DNA of 64,000 nt, taken from Tolypothrix tenuis PCC 7101. GTDB lineage: Bacteria > Cyanobacteriota > Cyanobacteriia > Cyanobacteriales > Nostocaceae. The notes beneath the pieces were generated by a model, which had not been told where the DNA came from, did not search any database, and saw only the letters and a program-made list of their open reading frames with translations. The stretch lies in contig NZ_AP018248.1 in assembly GCF_002368295.1 (NCBI RefSeq), forward strand, positions 5,034,756-5,098,755, written 5' to 3'. Positions 1 to 8,264 of the stretch are shown piece after piece. Both the position numbers and the translations under genes were made by a program. Each line of letters begins with the position of its first letter. Positions within the stretch are counted from its first letter, which is position 1.

Positions 1-881
1 TTGCTGAAGGAGATGTAAGCCATGATGGTGTTGTCGGTGTCTACACCACCAGTCAGCATCATGTCACTGCGATACTCAACTAGTTCGCTAATCGCCATTT
101 TCAAAGCGCCGAAGGAACTAGCACAAGCCGCGTCAACAACACAGTTCATCCCGCCAAAATTTAGACGGTTGGCGATTCTCCCAGCCACAACGTTAGCTAA
201 CATCCCTGGGAATGCATTCTCATCCCACTTGACGTAAGCGCTTTTGATTTTTTCGATAATTTGGGCGGTATCTTCATCAGATAAACCACTGCTTTTCAGC
301 GCTTTTTCCCAAACTGGATATTCTAACCTGGCGGAAAGTGGCATACCTAATTGCTTCGCCATCGCCACGCCGAGGATTACCCCCACCATTTCGCGGTTAT
401 AATCACGCGCTTCACCGTAGCCAGCATCTTCCATTGCTTCTTTCGCAACTACTAAACTTAATAGTTGCGATACGTCGGTAACTTCTAAAATGCTGGGGGG
501 AATACCAAATTCCATTGGGTTAAAATCAACCTCAGGAATAAACCCACCGCGTTTGCAATAGGTTTTATCTTCCGGAGTTCTGGGATTTGGATCGTAGTAA
601 TCTTTAACGCTCCAGTGAGTTTCTGGAACATCTGTAATACAGTCGGCTTTGCTAATAATATTGCGCCAATATTCCCGTAAATTCCGTGACTTAGGAAATA
701 AAGATGCCATCCCAATAATCGCTATAGGATTTTGTTGTAATTGTCTGTTAATCTTGTTAATGGAAATTGGCTTATCCGACTTCACTTTTTTCTCCTCTAT
801 AAACTTAACCAAAGTCTTTTCACAACTGTTAATCTGGGCTTCTAAATCAGCCAAGGCAGCATCAATGGAATTAGCAGACAT
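1..881 (-). CDS. hglE: HglE/PfaA-like type I polyketide synthase, N-terminal part (runs off the window)
   Basis: About 293 residues are visible, read leftwards from ATG at 881 and cut by the window edge. After a short N-terminal helix comes a beta-ketoacyl synthase domain (AIIGMASLFP, then DYYDPNPRTPEDKTYCKRGG) with the active-site cysteine in VDAACASSF. This motif is typical of PfaA-like polyunsaturated-fatty-acid synthases and of HglE, which builds the long-chain aglycone of heterocyst glycolipids in the cytoplasm. The call of HglE over another PfaA-like synthase rests mainly on context: hgdBCA and hglT-like genes follow in the window, as in the HGL island of Anabaena. The downstream acyltransferase, ACP and ketoreductase domains are not visible. 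No strong ribosome binding site is seen; an ATG at 888 is out of frame and stops at once. Confidence 0.8.
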   Translation of the reverse strand, partial: MSANSIDAALADLEAQINSCEKTLVKFIEEKKVKSDKPISINKINRQLQQNPIAIIGMASLFPKSRNLREYWRNIISKADCITDVPETHWSVKDYYDPNPRTPEDKTYCKRGGFIPEVDFNPMEFGIPPSILEVTDVSQLLSLVVAKEAMEDAGYGEARDYNREMVGVILGVAMAKQLGMPLSARLEYPVWEKALKSSGLSDEDTAQIIEKIKSAYVKWDENAFPGMLANVVAGRIANRLNFGGMNCVVDAACASSFGALKMAISELVEYRSDMMLTGGVDTDNTIMAYISFS

Positions 882-990
882 AGGACATAACGAATCTGAA
901 GGACTTTGAATTGCAAAGCCACAGAAATTTCTGTTGCTGTACAATAATGAAAGCTATCTGTTTGACGAGCAGCTAGCACCGCAAGGCGGA

Positions 991-1022
991 ATTCAAAATT
1001 CAAAATTCAAAATTCAAAATTA
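991..1022. repeat. ATTCAAA heptamer tandem repeat
   Basis: Four and a half copies of the heptamer ATTCAAA, a short tandemly repeated sequence of the kind common between genes of heterocystous cyanobacteria. It lies just upstream of the hglE-like gene. Confidence 0.8.
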
Positions 1023-1181
1023 AGATAAACTAAGCATTTTGTTGATTTTGAATAGTCTGTTTATTTACGCCGTGCTGTACTAGTTATCCTATCTGCAAAA
1101 GCTAAATGCTTTTTTTGGAATTAACACCACACACAATAAGTAAAGGATGAAGGATAAAGGCTAAAGGCTAAAGGGTGAATC

Positions 1182-1306
1182 TCATACTATTCGGTTAAGT
1201 GTTTTGAACCCAAAATTGGTTTTGGGAAAATGTTAAAGGTTAAGGGTTAAAGGCTTATTTTTTCCCTTTTCCCATTCCCCTGTTTCTCCTTAACTGACAA
1301 GTATTG
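1182..1306. mobile_element. MITE-A copy 1 (125 bp, 10-bp target duplication)
   Basis: A 125-bp non-coding element whose ends are imperfect inverted repeats of CAATACTTGTCGGTTAAG. It is flanked by the direct repeat AGGGTGAATC at 1172-1181 and 1307-1316. Its left end has drifted to TCATACTATTCGG. The interior is rich in AAGGGTTAAAGG and CCCTTTTCCC. Intact relatives are at 21235-21360 and 24216-24340, also with 10-bp duplications. Confidence 0.8.
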
Positions 1307-1367
1307 AGGGTGAATCATATTTCACACTTCAACCTACACAATTGATCAAGCAGTGATTTTGAAAATC

Positions 1368-1646
1368 CTAGACAACGCCCGACTCTTGATATTGTGGTAG
1401 CAAGTCAATGACGTTGTTGAAATTACTAAAATAGTCTTGAAGCGCTGTAGCAGCTTGACCTGTGAATTCTAGCCATTCGTAATGATAGATATTTTGGGCA
1501 ACTGCATCCCACTGAAGCAAGGGAAACTTAGGAGTAGCTATTAGGACAGAAACGCTCTTTTCTCCCAAACTAGTTTGACTATCTAAGTTGATTGCAGCCA
1601 CATAGCTGGTGTTAATGACAACGTTCTGTATCTTGATAAATGTCAT
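1368..1646 (-). CDS. conserved hypothetical protein, 92 aa
   Basis: A 92-residue soluble protein beginning MTFIKIQNVVINTSYVAAI. The N-terminus looks beta-rich and is followed by an acidic/aromatic C-terminal half containing LQDYFSNFNNVIDLLPQY. There is no signal peptide or membrane segment. I do not recognise the family; its composition is ordinary for a small cyanobacterial protein and the reading frame is clean. It stands alone between a MITE and a 1-kb gene-poor stretch, at the edge of the accessory block that separates hglE from hgdB. Confidence 0.55.
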   Translation of the reverse strand: MTFIKIQNVVINTSYVAAINLDSQTSLGEKSVSVLIATPKFPLLQWDAVAQNIYHYEWLEFTGQAATALQDYFSNFNNVIDLLPQYQESGVV

Positions 1647-1962
1647 AGCCAGTTTCAGCTTCCAGGATAATGTATTTTATGCAATTCGCCCGATAGAAGT
1701 TGACAAGTTCGTTACAGAAAAAACCTCAATTTCACTCCGAATAGATGCAGTAATTTAAACATTAATCGAGCCTTCGTTAAGGTGGTAACAATGCCGCTGG
1801 CTTTAGTTATTTCTTTCATGCTCTCAAGAAAATAACTGATTTACCTGCCGCTTTGAAAGACTTGAATTAATACAAACACTAGCACAATTTGCATCGCACG
1901 AAGCATCGGTTTAAAGGAATTTAAGAAAAAAAATTGAGTGTTGCTGACAAAAAGATTTGATT

Positions 1963-1994
1963 AAGGCTAAAGCACGAGTGTCAGCTTTAGCCTT
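1963..1994. terminator. perfect hairpin, possible terminator
   Basis: AAGGCTAAAGC, a 10-base loop, then GCTTTAGCCTT: an 11-bp perfect stem. On the minus strand it is followed within about 15 bases by a T-rich stretch (CTTTTT). The nearest upstream gene on that strand ends 640 bases away, so a terminator role is only a possibility. Confidence 0.35.
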
Positions 1995-2256
1995 GTTGAT
2001 CAACTTCATATTCACTTGCTGATTGGCTAGATATTGATTAAATAACAATTACAATAATCACCGTAATAAATAAGTTAAATAGATAACGTTGTCATTGGTA
2101 CAAAGATTGTATGAAGCCTTAACCGTATTTTTTTCAACATAACATCATATTTACCCAAAATTTTTTGATGTTTTATCAAGATAATTCAACTTAAACAAAT
2201 AATAAGTGCTTTATAAAGCAAACGTTAATTTTGATAAAAGTGCATTATAAACAGAT

Positions 2257-2363
2257 GGGGGTTGGGGACTGGGGATTGGGGATTGGGGATTGGGGATTGG
2301 GTAATGAGTAATGAGTAATGGGTAATGGGGAATGGGTAATTGGTAATTGGTAATTGGTAATAA
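2257..2363. repeat. heptanucleotide tandem repeat tract
   Basis: Runs of GGGGATT followed by GGTAATG / GGTAATT heptamers. These short tandem repeats are a hallmark of Nostoc-type genomes. Non-coding. Confidence 0.9.
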
Positions 2364-2630
2364 TACCAATTTGAAAAAATAATGCGACAAATTGTAGGGG
2401 CAAGGCAATGCCTTGCCCTCTTGCCTTTAAAATAATTGATGTGTTGCAAACATTGTAGGGGTTATCGGTTGAGTCCACACAGTCTTAAGGGCACGGCAGT
2501 GCCGATGCCCCTACAGGTGACGATATAATTTTGTCTGGCATCCAACACCAGAAGCGCTATTTTTGACTTGGTATTAGATTCTTGGCGGTGCGTTGCGCTG
2601 CGCGACAACACACCCTACATTTACGGCGAA

Positions 2631-5600
2631 TTACGAATTATTTAATAACGCTGCAAGGGATTGAGGGTCAGCAATACCCCGCAGGATAGCGGAGATAATC
2701 ATAGACTGTTCCAAATTTAACGGCTCGCACAGTATATTCTCATCTCGCTCGTCGGCTAAGATACGACGGATGGCAGCAACAAGATTTTGCGAACCTTCTG
2801 CGGCATTCTCCAACTCAATTTCTAACTGTTCCCTGATTTCTGCATTATCCACAGCATCTACTACCCATGCAATAAACTGCCCATGTTGCCGCAACTCATA
2901 CTGTGTTCCCGCAAACGCCGCTTTTGCTTGCCTTGCTTGGCGACGATATTCTTTAGCTTGGGTGCTGTCGCCCTGTTTGTCGGCAATATCTGCCAAGATG
3001 CCATAGGTGTTCCAAATCACAGCCGCAGCTGGGTCTAAAGTTTTGTCGATGGCTAATGCTGATTCTGCCAATTGTCGGGCTTCGCTGAGGCGGTGGGGTT
3101 GGTTTTGTAATATGAAAGCGAGGTTATTTAATACTAGAGATGCATTTGCTTGATTTTCTAATTTTTGAAATTGCTTCAAAGCCTTACGAAACCAAGCTTC
3201 CGCCTCTCCCAGGTTGCCAGCAAGTGCATTGAGGTTGCCTAATTGACCCCAAGTACTTGCTGCATCTGCCAGATTTCCTAGAGATTCATTAATTTGTGCT
3301 GATTTTCGGTAGGCATCTTCCGCAGCGTCCCACTGCTTGCCTTGTTCGTACACCATACCCAGTTGATGCCAAGCCGTGGCTTCTAGTGCTGGCTCTTTGA
3401 GTGGGCGGAAAGTAGTCAGTGCTTCACGGTAACGCTGTTCTGCTTCTCGGAGGTTGCCTTGCAGCATAGCTAGAGTGCCGAGTTGAAAATTTGATACCGC
3501 AGCCCCCCGAAGGTCGCCAACTTCTTTATTAATAGCTAATCCTGCTTCATAAGCAATCCGTGCCTCACCATAGTCTCCCATATCCGTCAGCGCATTTGCC
3601 AAGTCAGCCTGCAAAGTTATTATCAGCTTCTTGACATCATCAAACTGTTCCAACTGCTGCGCCACTGCCAACCCCTGGCGGTAAATTTCTGCTGCTTGTG
3701 CTGTTTGTCTTTGCAAAAACAAGCACCGCCCCAGTGTTAACAAAGTATTAAAGCGTTTATAACTTAGTTGCTCGCCCAACTCTGCTAGTATCTCATTAAA
3801 CACCTGCGCTGCTTCTTGATAGCGACCTGCGTTGAATAATTGCTTGCCTGAACTAGTACGGCTGAGAAACCATCTATCAGAACCGACTTCCACAGTCAAC
3901 TGAGCAATTCGTTGATTTAATCTAGTGCGATCGCGGTTAAGTCCAAATTGGCCAAGAAATTTGTTTACGATGTCAACAAACTCTACTGCCCATTCTGCAC
4001 CTGCATTCAACGCGCCATCAACTGCATAAAGTAAATTCGGTAATTCTTGTTGGGCAACGGCACGAACTGCATGAGGATTTTTGCTATCGTCATAATACAA
4101 ATAGCCAGAAAGTCCATAATACCACTCTTGATAACGAGCAAGCAGTTCTGTTTGTGCTTTGTCTGATAAGCGCGGCCACAAGGCAGGGGCTAAGGAGGGG
4201 TGAAATTTGAGAAAAGGCCCATCAACTTGAATTAACCCAGTGGCTTCTAAGGCTGGGCGCAAAGTTTGCCACTGTGACTCAGATATTTCTGTAATCCCTA
4301 GCAAGATAACTTCTAACGCCCCGCCCTGAAACACGCCTAAGCGAGGCAACAACTGCATTGCTTCAGCATCCAACCGTTCTAAAGATAAATTCAACGATGC
4401 TAATAGGGGATTATCTGGTGTTTGGGCAATCAAGGTTTCTAAGCGTTGTCCCAATTCTGCCGGACGGCGACTTTCCAACTGTTTCGCTAACAAACCAATG
4501 GACAGGGGATGAAAATCCACCAGTTTAAATAATTCCAACAATACTTCGCGTTTAGGTGGGTCAAATTTGGGTGCTGGCGGCAGTTTAATCAAACTCTGGA
4601 AATACGCTAGGGCATCTTCTTGTCCCAAACCTCGCAAAGATAAGGAGATATGTTTGCGGCTGCCTTGTGTGGGATAATCGGGATGGTGAAAATCTGGTGT
4701 GCGCGTGGTAAGTAATACCCGACATTCCCCAACCTCAGACCACTGTTTTGCCACGGTTAACAGTTCTCGTAGAGGTTCGGCTGGCAAGGTTTCTAAGTTA
4801 TCTAAAATCAGCAATGTAGCTTGCTTACGCAACGCCTGAGTTGCCGCCGCCCCATCAATTAAACTCTCGTCTAACACTGTCGCCAGGGTGCTAACTGCCA
4901 AGCCTACAGCATCCACACCACCAAAAGCGGCATAATCCACAAAACAAACTTTCTCAAACATCCCCGTGCGGTGTAACCAGCGTCCTGCTTCCTGGACAAG
5001 ATAGGTTTTTCCCTGTCCACCAAAACCCGATACTGTGAGGCGGCGCGTTCCCTGCACAAACCAGCGTTCTATCTGCCACAATTCCCGGCTACGACCGAAA
5101 AATCCAGCTTCTTGTAAATCCGGCAAGTTTCCCCATTTTGGTGTCTCGCCGCTTTCTTGGTTGTTCAAGTCTTGCTGCTGCAATAACGGCGTATCCCCAG
5201 CCGCTTGATACAAGGCAGGTAAAAACCAATCTTGCAATTTTAACTGTACTCGTTGCTCACCCCGTTGCCGTTCTCCCCGTTGTTGGTTGAGATACAAGTC
5301 TCGCCGCGCATTATCTAATGCTTCACCCATACCAGCACCAGATACTAAACCCTGATAAAATTTAGCAAACAGTTGTTGGGTAGTTGTGACTAATACCGAA
5401 TGAGTCATTGCCAAGACTGTGGGAATACCTGCATGGGTTAACCTAGCGGCTACACTACCCATTGCATCTTCTCCATCTTCCCCACCCATCGCCGCCGACT
5501 GACAGGCAGACAAAACAATTAACCCCACTTTTTGCCGATTCAGCATATCACCCAAGGTTTCGGCAGTAATTAGGGCTTTTTTTCCTTCTTTATCCTCAAA

Positions 5601-6383
5601 TAACAAGTAACCTATATTGCCGCCGTTTTCATTCCCGCCTTTAGTTAGTCCCCCCGGATCGCTATGTTTAGCCTGTTCCTGGAAACGCCCATCTAAATCA
5701 AATACCCCATGACCATCAAAATGCACAATATCAACAGGGGGTTTGCGGGAGTCTTCTAGCCGCGCTACTAAATTATCTAAGGTGGCTGGACGCAAAAATT
5801 CTACCTCAACTCTTCCGGCTGCTGCTTGTTGAATGGCGTTCAACACTGCCATTGCTTCACCACGGGGGTCAATAAATCCCGCATCACTGGGACGACTGAC
5901 GACAAACAATAACCGCAAACAATCTTTGACTTGCACTTTAAACGGTCTGCGTCCACCCCCTGCACCAGCCAAGCGGCGACGAATCGAAATGCGGGGATTT
6001 TCGTGAAACAAATAAGTACCTTGTGGGTCGCATAACAATTCCCAAGGCAGCGATAAAATTGCTGGATGATTGGCGCTGATGGTTAATAAGCGTCCTGGTT
6101 GATTTTCATCTTGAAAATAATTAAACAGCCGTTGAGCAGTCCGATGTTGAAAAACCGCATTAAATAAATCTTCGCCCCATTGCCGGAATTTTTTTGCTAT
6201 CCCTTGTGCCCGTTTATCGTCTACATCCGTGGTGTAACGTGCCGCATAAGTTTCTAAGTACCAGCGAATCTCTTCTCTGTCTGCTGCACTCAACGGTGAG
6301 GCAAAATCCAGCCTCTCAGTTTCTTGCCCATCAAATGTTACAATGACTTGATTATTCTCTGGGAAGCGGAGATTTAATTCCAT
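2631..6383 (-). CDS. CHAT protease - NB-ARC-like NTPase - TPR protein (1250 aa)
   Basis: A cytoplasmic three-part protein. Residues about 110-400 form a CHAT (caspase-HetF-associated-with-TPR) protease domain with candidate catalytic His225 in HFDGHG and Cys294 in LSACQSA. Residues about 428-800 are a STAND/NB-ARC-like NTPase: P-loop GFGGQGKT at 453-460, then a Walker B-like LLILDNLETLP. From about 830 to 1160 there are tandem tetratricopeptide repeats (for example AAEIYRQGLAVAQQ). In other bacteria such CHAT-NTPase-TPR proteins act as sensors whose oligomerisation activates a protease, in regulated cell death, antiphage response or, as with HetF, differentiation. The substrate here is unknown. 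The gene is divergent from a small coiled-coil protein gene at 7213, with a 21-bp repeat array between them. It has no operon partner. Confidence 0.9.
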   Translation of the reverse strand: MELNLRFPENNQVIVTFDGQETERLDFASPLSAADREEIRWYLETYAARYTTDVDDKRAQGIAKKFRQWGEDLFNAVFQHRTAQRLFNYFQDENQPGRLLTISANHPAILSLPWELLCDPQGTYLFHENPRISIRRRLAGAGGGRRPFKVQVKDCLRLLFVVSRPSDAGFIDPRGEAMAVLNAIQQAAAGRVEVEFLRPATLDNLVARLEDSRKPPVDIVHFDGHGVFDLDGRFQEQAKHSDPGGLTKGGNENGGNIGYLLFEDKEGKKALITAETLGDMLNRQKVGLIVLSACQSAAMGGEDGEDAMGSVAARLTHAGIPTVLAMTHSVLVTTTQQLFAKFYQGLVSGAGMGEALDNARRDLYLNQQRGERQRGEQRVQLKLQDWFLPALYQAAGDTPLLQQQDLNNQESGETPKWGNLPDLQEAGFFGRSRELWQIERWFVQGTRRLTVSGFGGQGKTYLVQEAGRWLHRTGMFEKVCFVDYAAFGGVDAVGLAVSTLATVLDESLIDGAAATQALRKQATLLILDNLETLPAEPLRELLTVAKQWSEVGECRVLLTTRTPDFHHPDYPTQGSRKHISLSLRGLGQEDALAYFQSLIKLPPAPKFDPPKREVLLELFKLVDFHPLSIGLLAKQLESRRPAELGQRLETLIAQTPDNPLLASLNLSLERLDAEAMQLLPRLGVFQGGALEVILLGITEISESQWQTLRPALEATGLIQVDGPFLKFHPSLAPALWPRLSDKAQTELLARYQEWYYGLSGYLYYDDSKNPHAVRAVAQQELPNLLYAVDGALNAGAEWAVEFVDIVNKFLGQFGLNRDRTRLNQRIAQLTVEVGSDRWFLSRTSSGKQLFNAGRYQEAAQVFNEILAELGEQLSYKRFNTLLTLGRCLFLQRQTAQAAEIYRQGLAVAQQLEQFDDVKKLIITLQADLANALTDMGDYGEARIAYEAGLAINKEVGDLRGAAVSNFQLGTLAMLQGNLREAEQRYREALTTFRPLKEPALEATAWHQLGMVYEQGKQWDAAEDAYRKSAQINESLGNLADAASTWGQLGNLNALAGNLGEAEAWFRKALKQFQKLENQANASLVLNNLAFILQNQPHRLSEARQLAESALAIDKTLDPAAAVIWNTYGILADIADKQGDSTQAKEYRRQARQAKAAFAGTQYELRQHGQFIAWVVDAVDNAEIREQLEIELENAAEGSQNLVAAIRRILADERDENILCEPLNLEQSMIISAILRGIADPQSLAALLNNS

Positions 6384-6504
6384 AGCTGGCGGTTTGGGCG
6401 TGGAAGGTTATTTGAGATAATACAAACTTTTGAGCCTAAATTCCGTAAAAATGCTAGGCGATCGCGTTTCCTTATATTCTAGAGGGCATGGCAGTACCCA
6501 GTGG

Positions 6505-6668
6505 GGTTAATTGAACGTGAAAAGCGCTTGGTTGCAAGGTTTTGCCCTCACCCCCAGCCCCTCTCCCTCAGGGAGAGGGGGGCAAGAGATAGAGATTTAG
6601 TTCCCCTTCTCCCTGCGGGAGAAGGGGTTAGGGGATGAGGGCGTGAGGTATTTGTACAACGCCCGCCA
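6505..6668. mobile_element. MITE-C copy (palindromic repeat), degenerate left end
   Basis: The same core as 10466-10766: CGCTTGGTTGCAAGG, then CCCCTCTCCCTCAGGGAG, then GAGAAGGGGTTAGGGG and GGTATTTGTACAACGCCCGCC. The TGTCAACTTAA end is decayed. Non-coding. Confidence 0.7.
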
Positions 6669-6692
6669 ATAACAGAAGCCACTATCGTTAAG

Positions 6693-6953
6693 TCAATAGT
6701 GGCTTTGCTCAACTCAATAGTGGCTTTGCTCAACTCAATAGTGGCTTTCCTTAACTCAATAGCGGCTATTCTCAACTCAATAGCGGCTTTTCTTAACTCA
6801 ATAGTGGCTTTTCTTAACTCAATAGCGGCTATTCTCAACTCAATAGTGGCTATCCTTGACTCAATAGCGGCTTTTCTTAACTCAATAGTGGCTATCCTTG
6901 ACTCAATAGCGGCTTTTCTTAACTCAATAGTGGCTATCCTTGACTCAATAGTA
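6693..6953. repeat. 21-bp tandem repeat array 1 (12 full units)
   Basis: Twelve head-to-tail 21-bp units from 6693 to 6944 plus a partial unit. Every unit starts TCAATAG and varies mostly at fixed positions: YGGC, then TTTGCTC, TATCCTT or TTTTCTT. The length is invariant at 21, exactly two DNA helical turns. The first unit forms an inverted repeat with AGCCACTAT at 6677-6685. Heptapeptide-repeat frames are open on both strands, as any 21-bp repeat without stops would give, so coding is not implied. The array lies 260 bp upstream of the coiled-coil gene at 7213. No spacers are present, so it is not CRISPR. Confidence 0.95.
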
Positions 6954-6956
6954 AAT

Positions 6957-7033
6957 GTAGGGTGTGTTGTCGCGCAGCGCAACGCACCGTCAAGAATCTA
7001 AGGTGCGTTAGCCTACGGCATAACACACCCTAC
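6957..7033. repeat. short palindromic element (GTAGGGTGTGTT ends)
   Basis: Inverted ends GTAGGGTGTGTT and AACACACCCTAC enclose GCGCAACGCACC and GGTGCGTTAGCC. Relatives or halves occur near 2583, 16662-16806, 40660, 49098 and 56300. It is inserted at the downstream edge of the 21-bp array. Confidence 0.75.
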
Positions 7034-7212
7034 TGTTAATTTATATTTCTTCATATACATTGAATTTTTCTCACCGACTTACTTAATTAGATACCGAAAT
7101 ATTACTGATATTAGCTGAAAATTATATGTTCAAAAACTGCTATTTATGCTGAACCAGATTTTGATTTAATTAAGGCAAGCTATGTCTAGAATTATTTAAA
7201 CAGGGCAATTTT

Positions 7213-7620
7213 ATGAGTCGCAAAAAACGTAAATCCAGCGTTTTGGAAAAAGTTAAGTCAAGAGCAGATGGGATGAAATTGATCGATCCAACTCTGAAAC
7301 TGGATGATGATTATAGTCTGGACAAACTGCTGGAGTCAATGGAACAGTTACGTAATAAACTCGAGGTTCATAATAACGCTCTGGCTTTAGCTGATTCTTC
7401 TTTAACTGAAGTTGAAGAGATGGAGAAAAATTTGAATAAACTTTCTCAAAAAATGCTAATGCTAATTGCTATTAAGTACGGCACAGATAGCCCCCAATAT
7501 GAAACAGCAGGTGGTGTTCGAGATAGCGATCGCATCCGCAAAATGAGGTCTAGCCGCTTGAAAAATGTTGCACAACAAGCATCAGATAATAATAGTAAAA
7601 GCGCGAATGTTACTGCATAG
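7213..7620 (+). CDS. small coiled-coil protein, paralogue of 40744-41139
   Basis: 135 residues. The N-terminus is strongly basic (SRKKRKSSVLEKVKSRA), the middle (about 35-90) is a predicted helical coiled coil (LDKLLESMEQLRNKLEVHNN, EVEEMEKNLNKL), and the C-terminal part carries YETAGGVRDSDRIRK followed by a basic stretch. It aligns without gaps over most of its length with the 131-aa protein at 40744-41139, the closest match being KMLM..AIK.G.DS..YE.AGGVR.SDRIRK. I do not recognise the family. Basic ends around a coiled coil would suit a nucleic-acid-binding or scaffold role, which is inference. It is preceded by a 21-bp array and is divergent from the CHAT protease gene. Confidence 0.75.
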   Translation: MSRKKRKSSVLEKVKSRADGMKLIDPTLKLDDDYSLDKLLESMEQLRNKLEVHNNALALADSSLTEVEEMEKNLNKLSQKMLMLIAIKYGTDSPQYETAGGVRDSDRIRKMRSSRLKNVAQQASDNNSKSANVTA

Positions 7621-7651
7621 AATAAGACTGTTGGTCAATTCACGTTTTATT

Positions 7652-8164
7652 ATGGAATATGAACCCTCACCCCTACCCTCTCCCTCAGGGAGAGGGAGTA
7701 AAGAAAAAGAACAAGAACAAGAGAATCAACAACAATATAAAAATAACTCTTATCCCCCTCTCCCTCAGGGAGAGGGGCTAGGGGTGAGGGCAGAAATTGC
7801 GGAATTAGCAGGTAGCAACCGACAAATTCCCGATGTATTATTAGAACGCGCTCGCGAATTAAGAAAACAAGAAACACCAGCAGAAAAAATATTGTGGGAA
7901 TGTTTAAGAAATCGACGTTTATTAAATAAAAAATTTCGCAGGCAACATAATATTGATAGATATATTGCTGATTTTTATTGTCACGAGAAATTACTAATCA
8001 TCGAGGTAGATGGTAGTATTCATGCAAGTCAGCAAACTGAAGATTATATTAGAGAAAACTGGTTGCTATCTCACCAATTTACTGTGATTCGCTTTAGTAA
8101 TGAGCAAATATTTAATGATATCGAGTCAGTTTTACATACAATTGCTCAAGCCCTCATCCCCTAA
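7652..8164 (+). CDS. DUF559 / Vsr-like endonuclease-domain protein with repeat-derived N-terminus
   Basis: The start is ATG 7652, 31 bases after the coiled-coil gene; an earlier ATG at 7565 would overlap that gene and give non-homologous sequence. Residues from about 60 onward form a DUF559 domain: LLERARELRKQETPAEK, then YIADFYC and LIIEVDGSIH, the D...ExD arrangement of PD-(D/E)XK nucleases related to Vsr. This predicts a DNA nuclease or DNA-binding role. The first ~50 residues (PSPLPSPSGRG and PPLPQGEGLGVRA) are a translation of two copies of the CCCTCTCCCTCAGGGAGAGG palindrome, so a mobile repeat has become part of the reading frame. A third copy sits over the stop codon at 8150-8190. Confidence 0.75.
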   Translation: MEYEPSPLPSPSGRGSKEKEQEQENQQQYKNNSYPPLPQGEGLGVRAEIAELAGSNRQIPDVLLERARELRKQETPAEKILWECLRNRRLLNKKFRRQHNIDRYIADFYCHEKLLIIEVDGSIHASQQTEDYIRENWLLSHQFTVIRFSNEQIFNDIESVLHTIAQALIP

Positions 8165-8264
8165 CCCCTTCTCCCTGAGGGAGAAGGGGAACTGAGCAAT
8201 GGTAGACTCTGATGACAGATGTTGTTGAAATAGCTGAAAACTGCTGCTGTCTCTGCGTCTTTTA

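Larger units (their letters stand above)
1647..2630. other. gene-poor spacer (about 1 kb)
   Basis: No credible gene. It holds a perfect 11-bp stem hairpin (1963-1994), a heptamer tract (about 2257-2363), a degenerate composite element that starts like MITE-B at 2364 (TACCAATTTG) and ends near 2573 (TTGGTA), and half of a GGTGCGTTGCGC-type palindrome at about 2583-2622. The short reading frames across 2211-2478 are translations of the heptamer tract. Confidence 0.75.

Noticed and set aside
6548..7001. Heptapeptide-repeat proteins on both strands over array 1
   Set aside because: Any 21-bp repeat without stops gives open frames in several phases. Units vary in ways that change amino acids freely, and no start with a ribosome binding site is seen.
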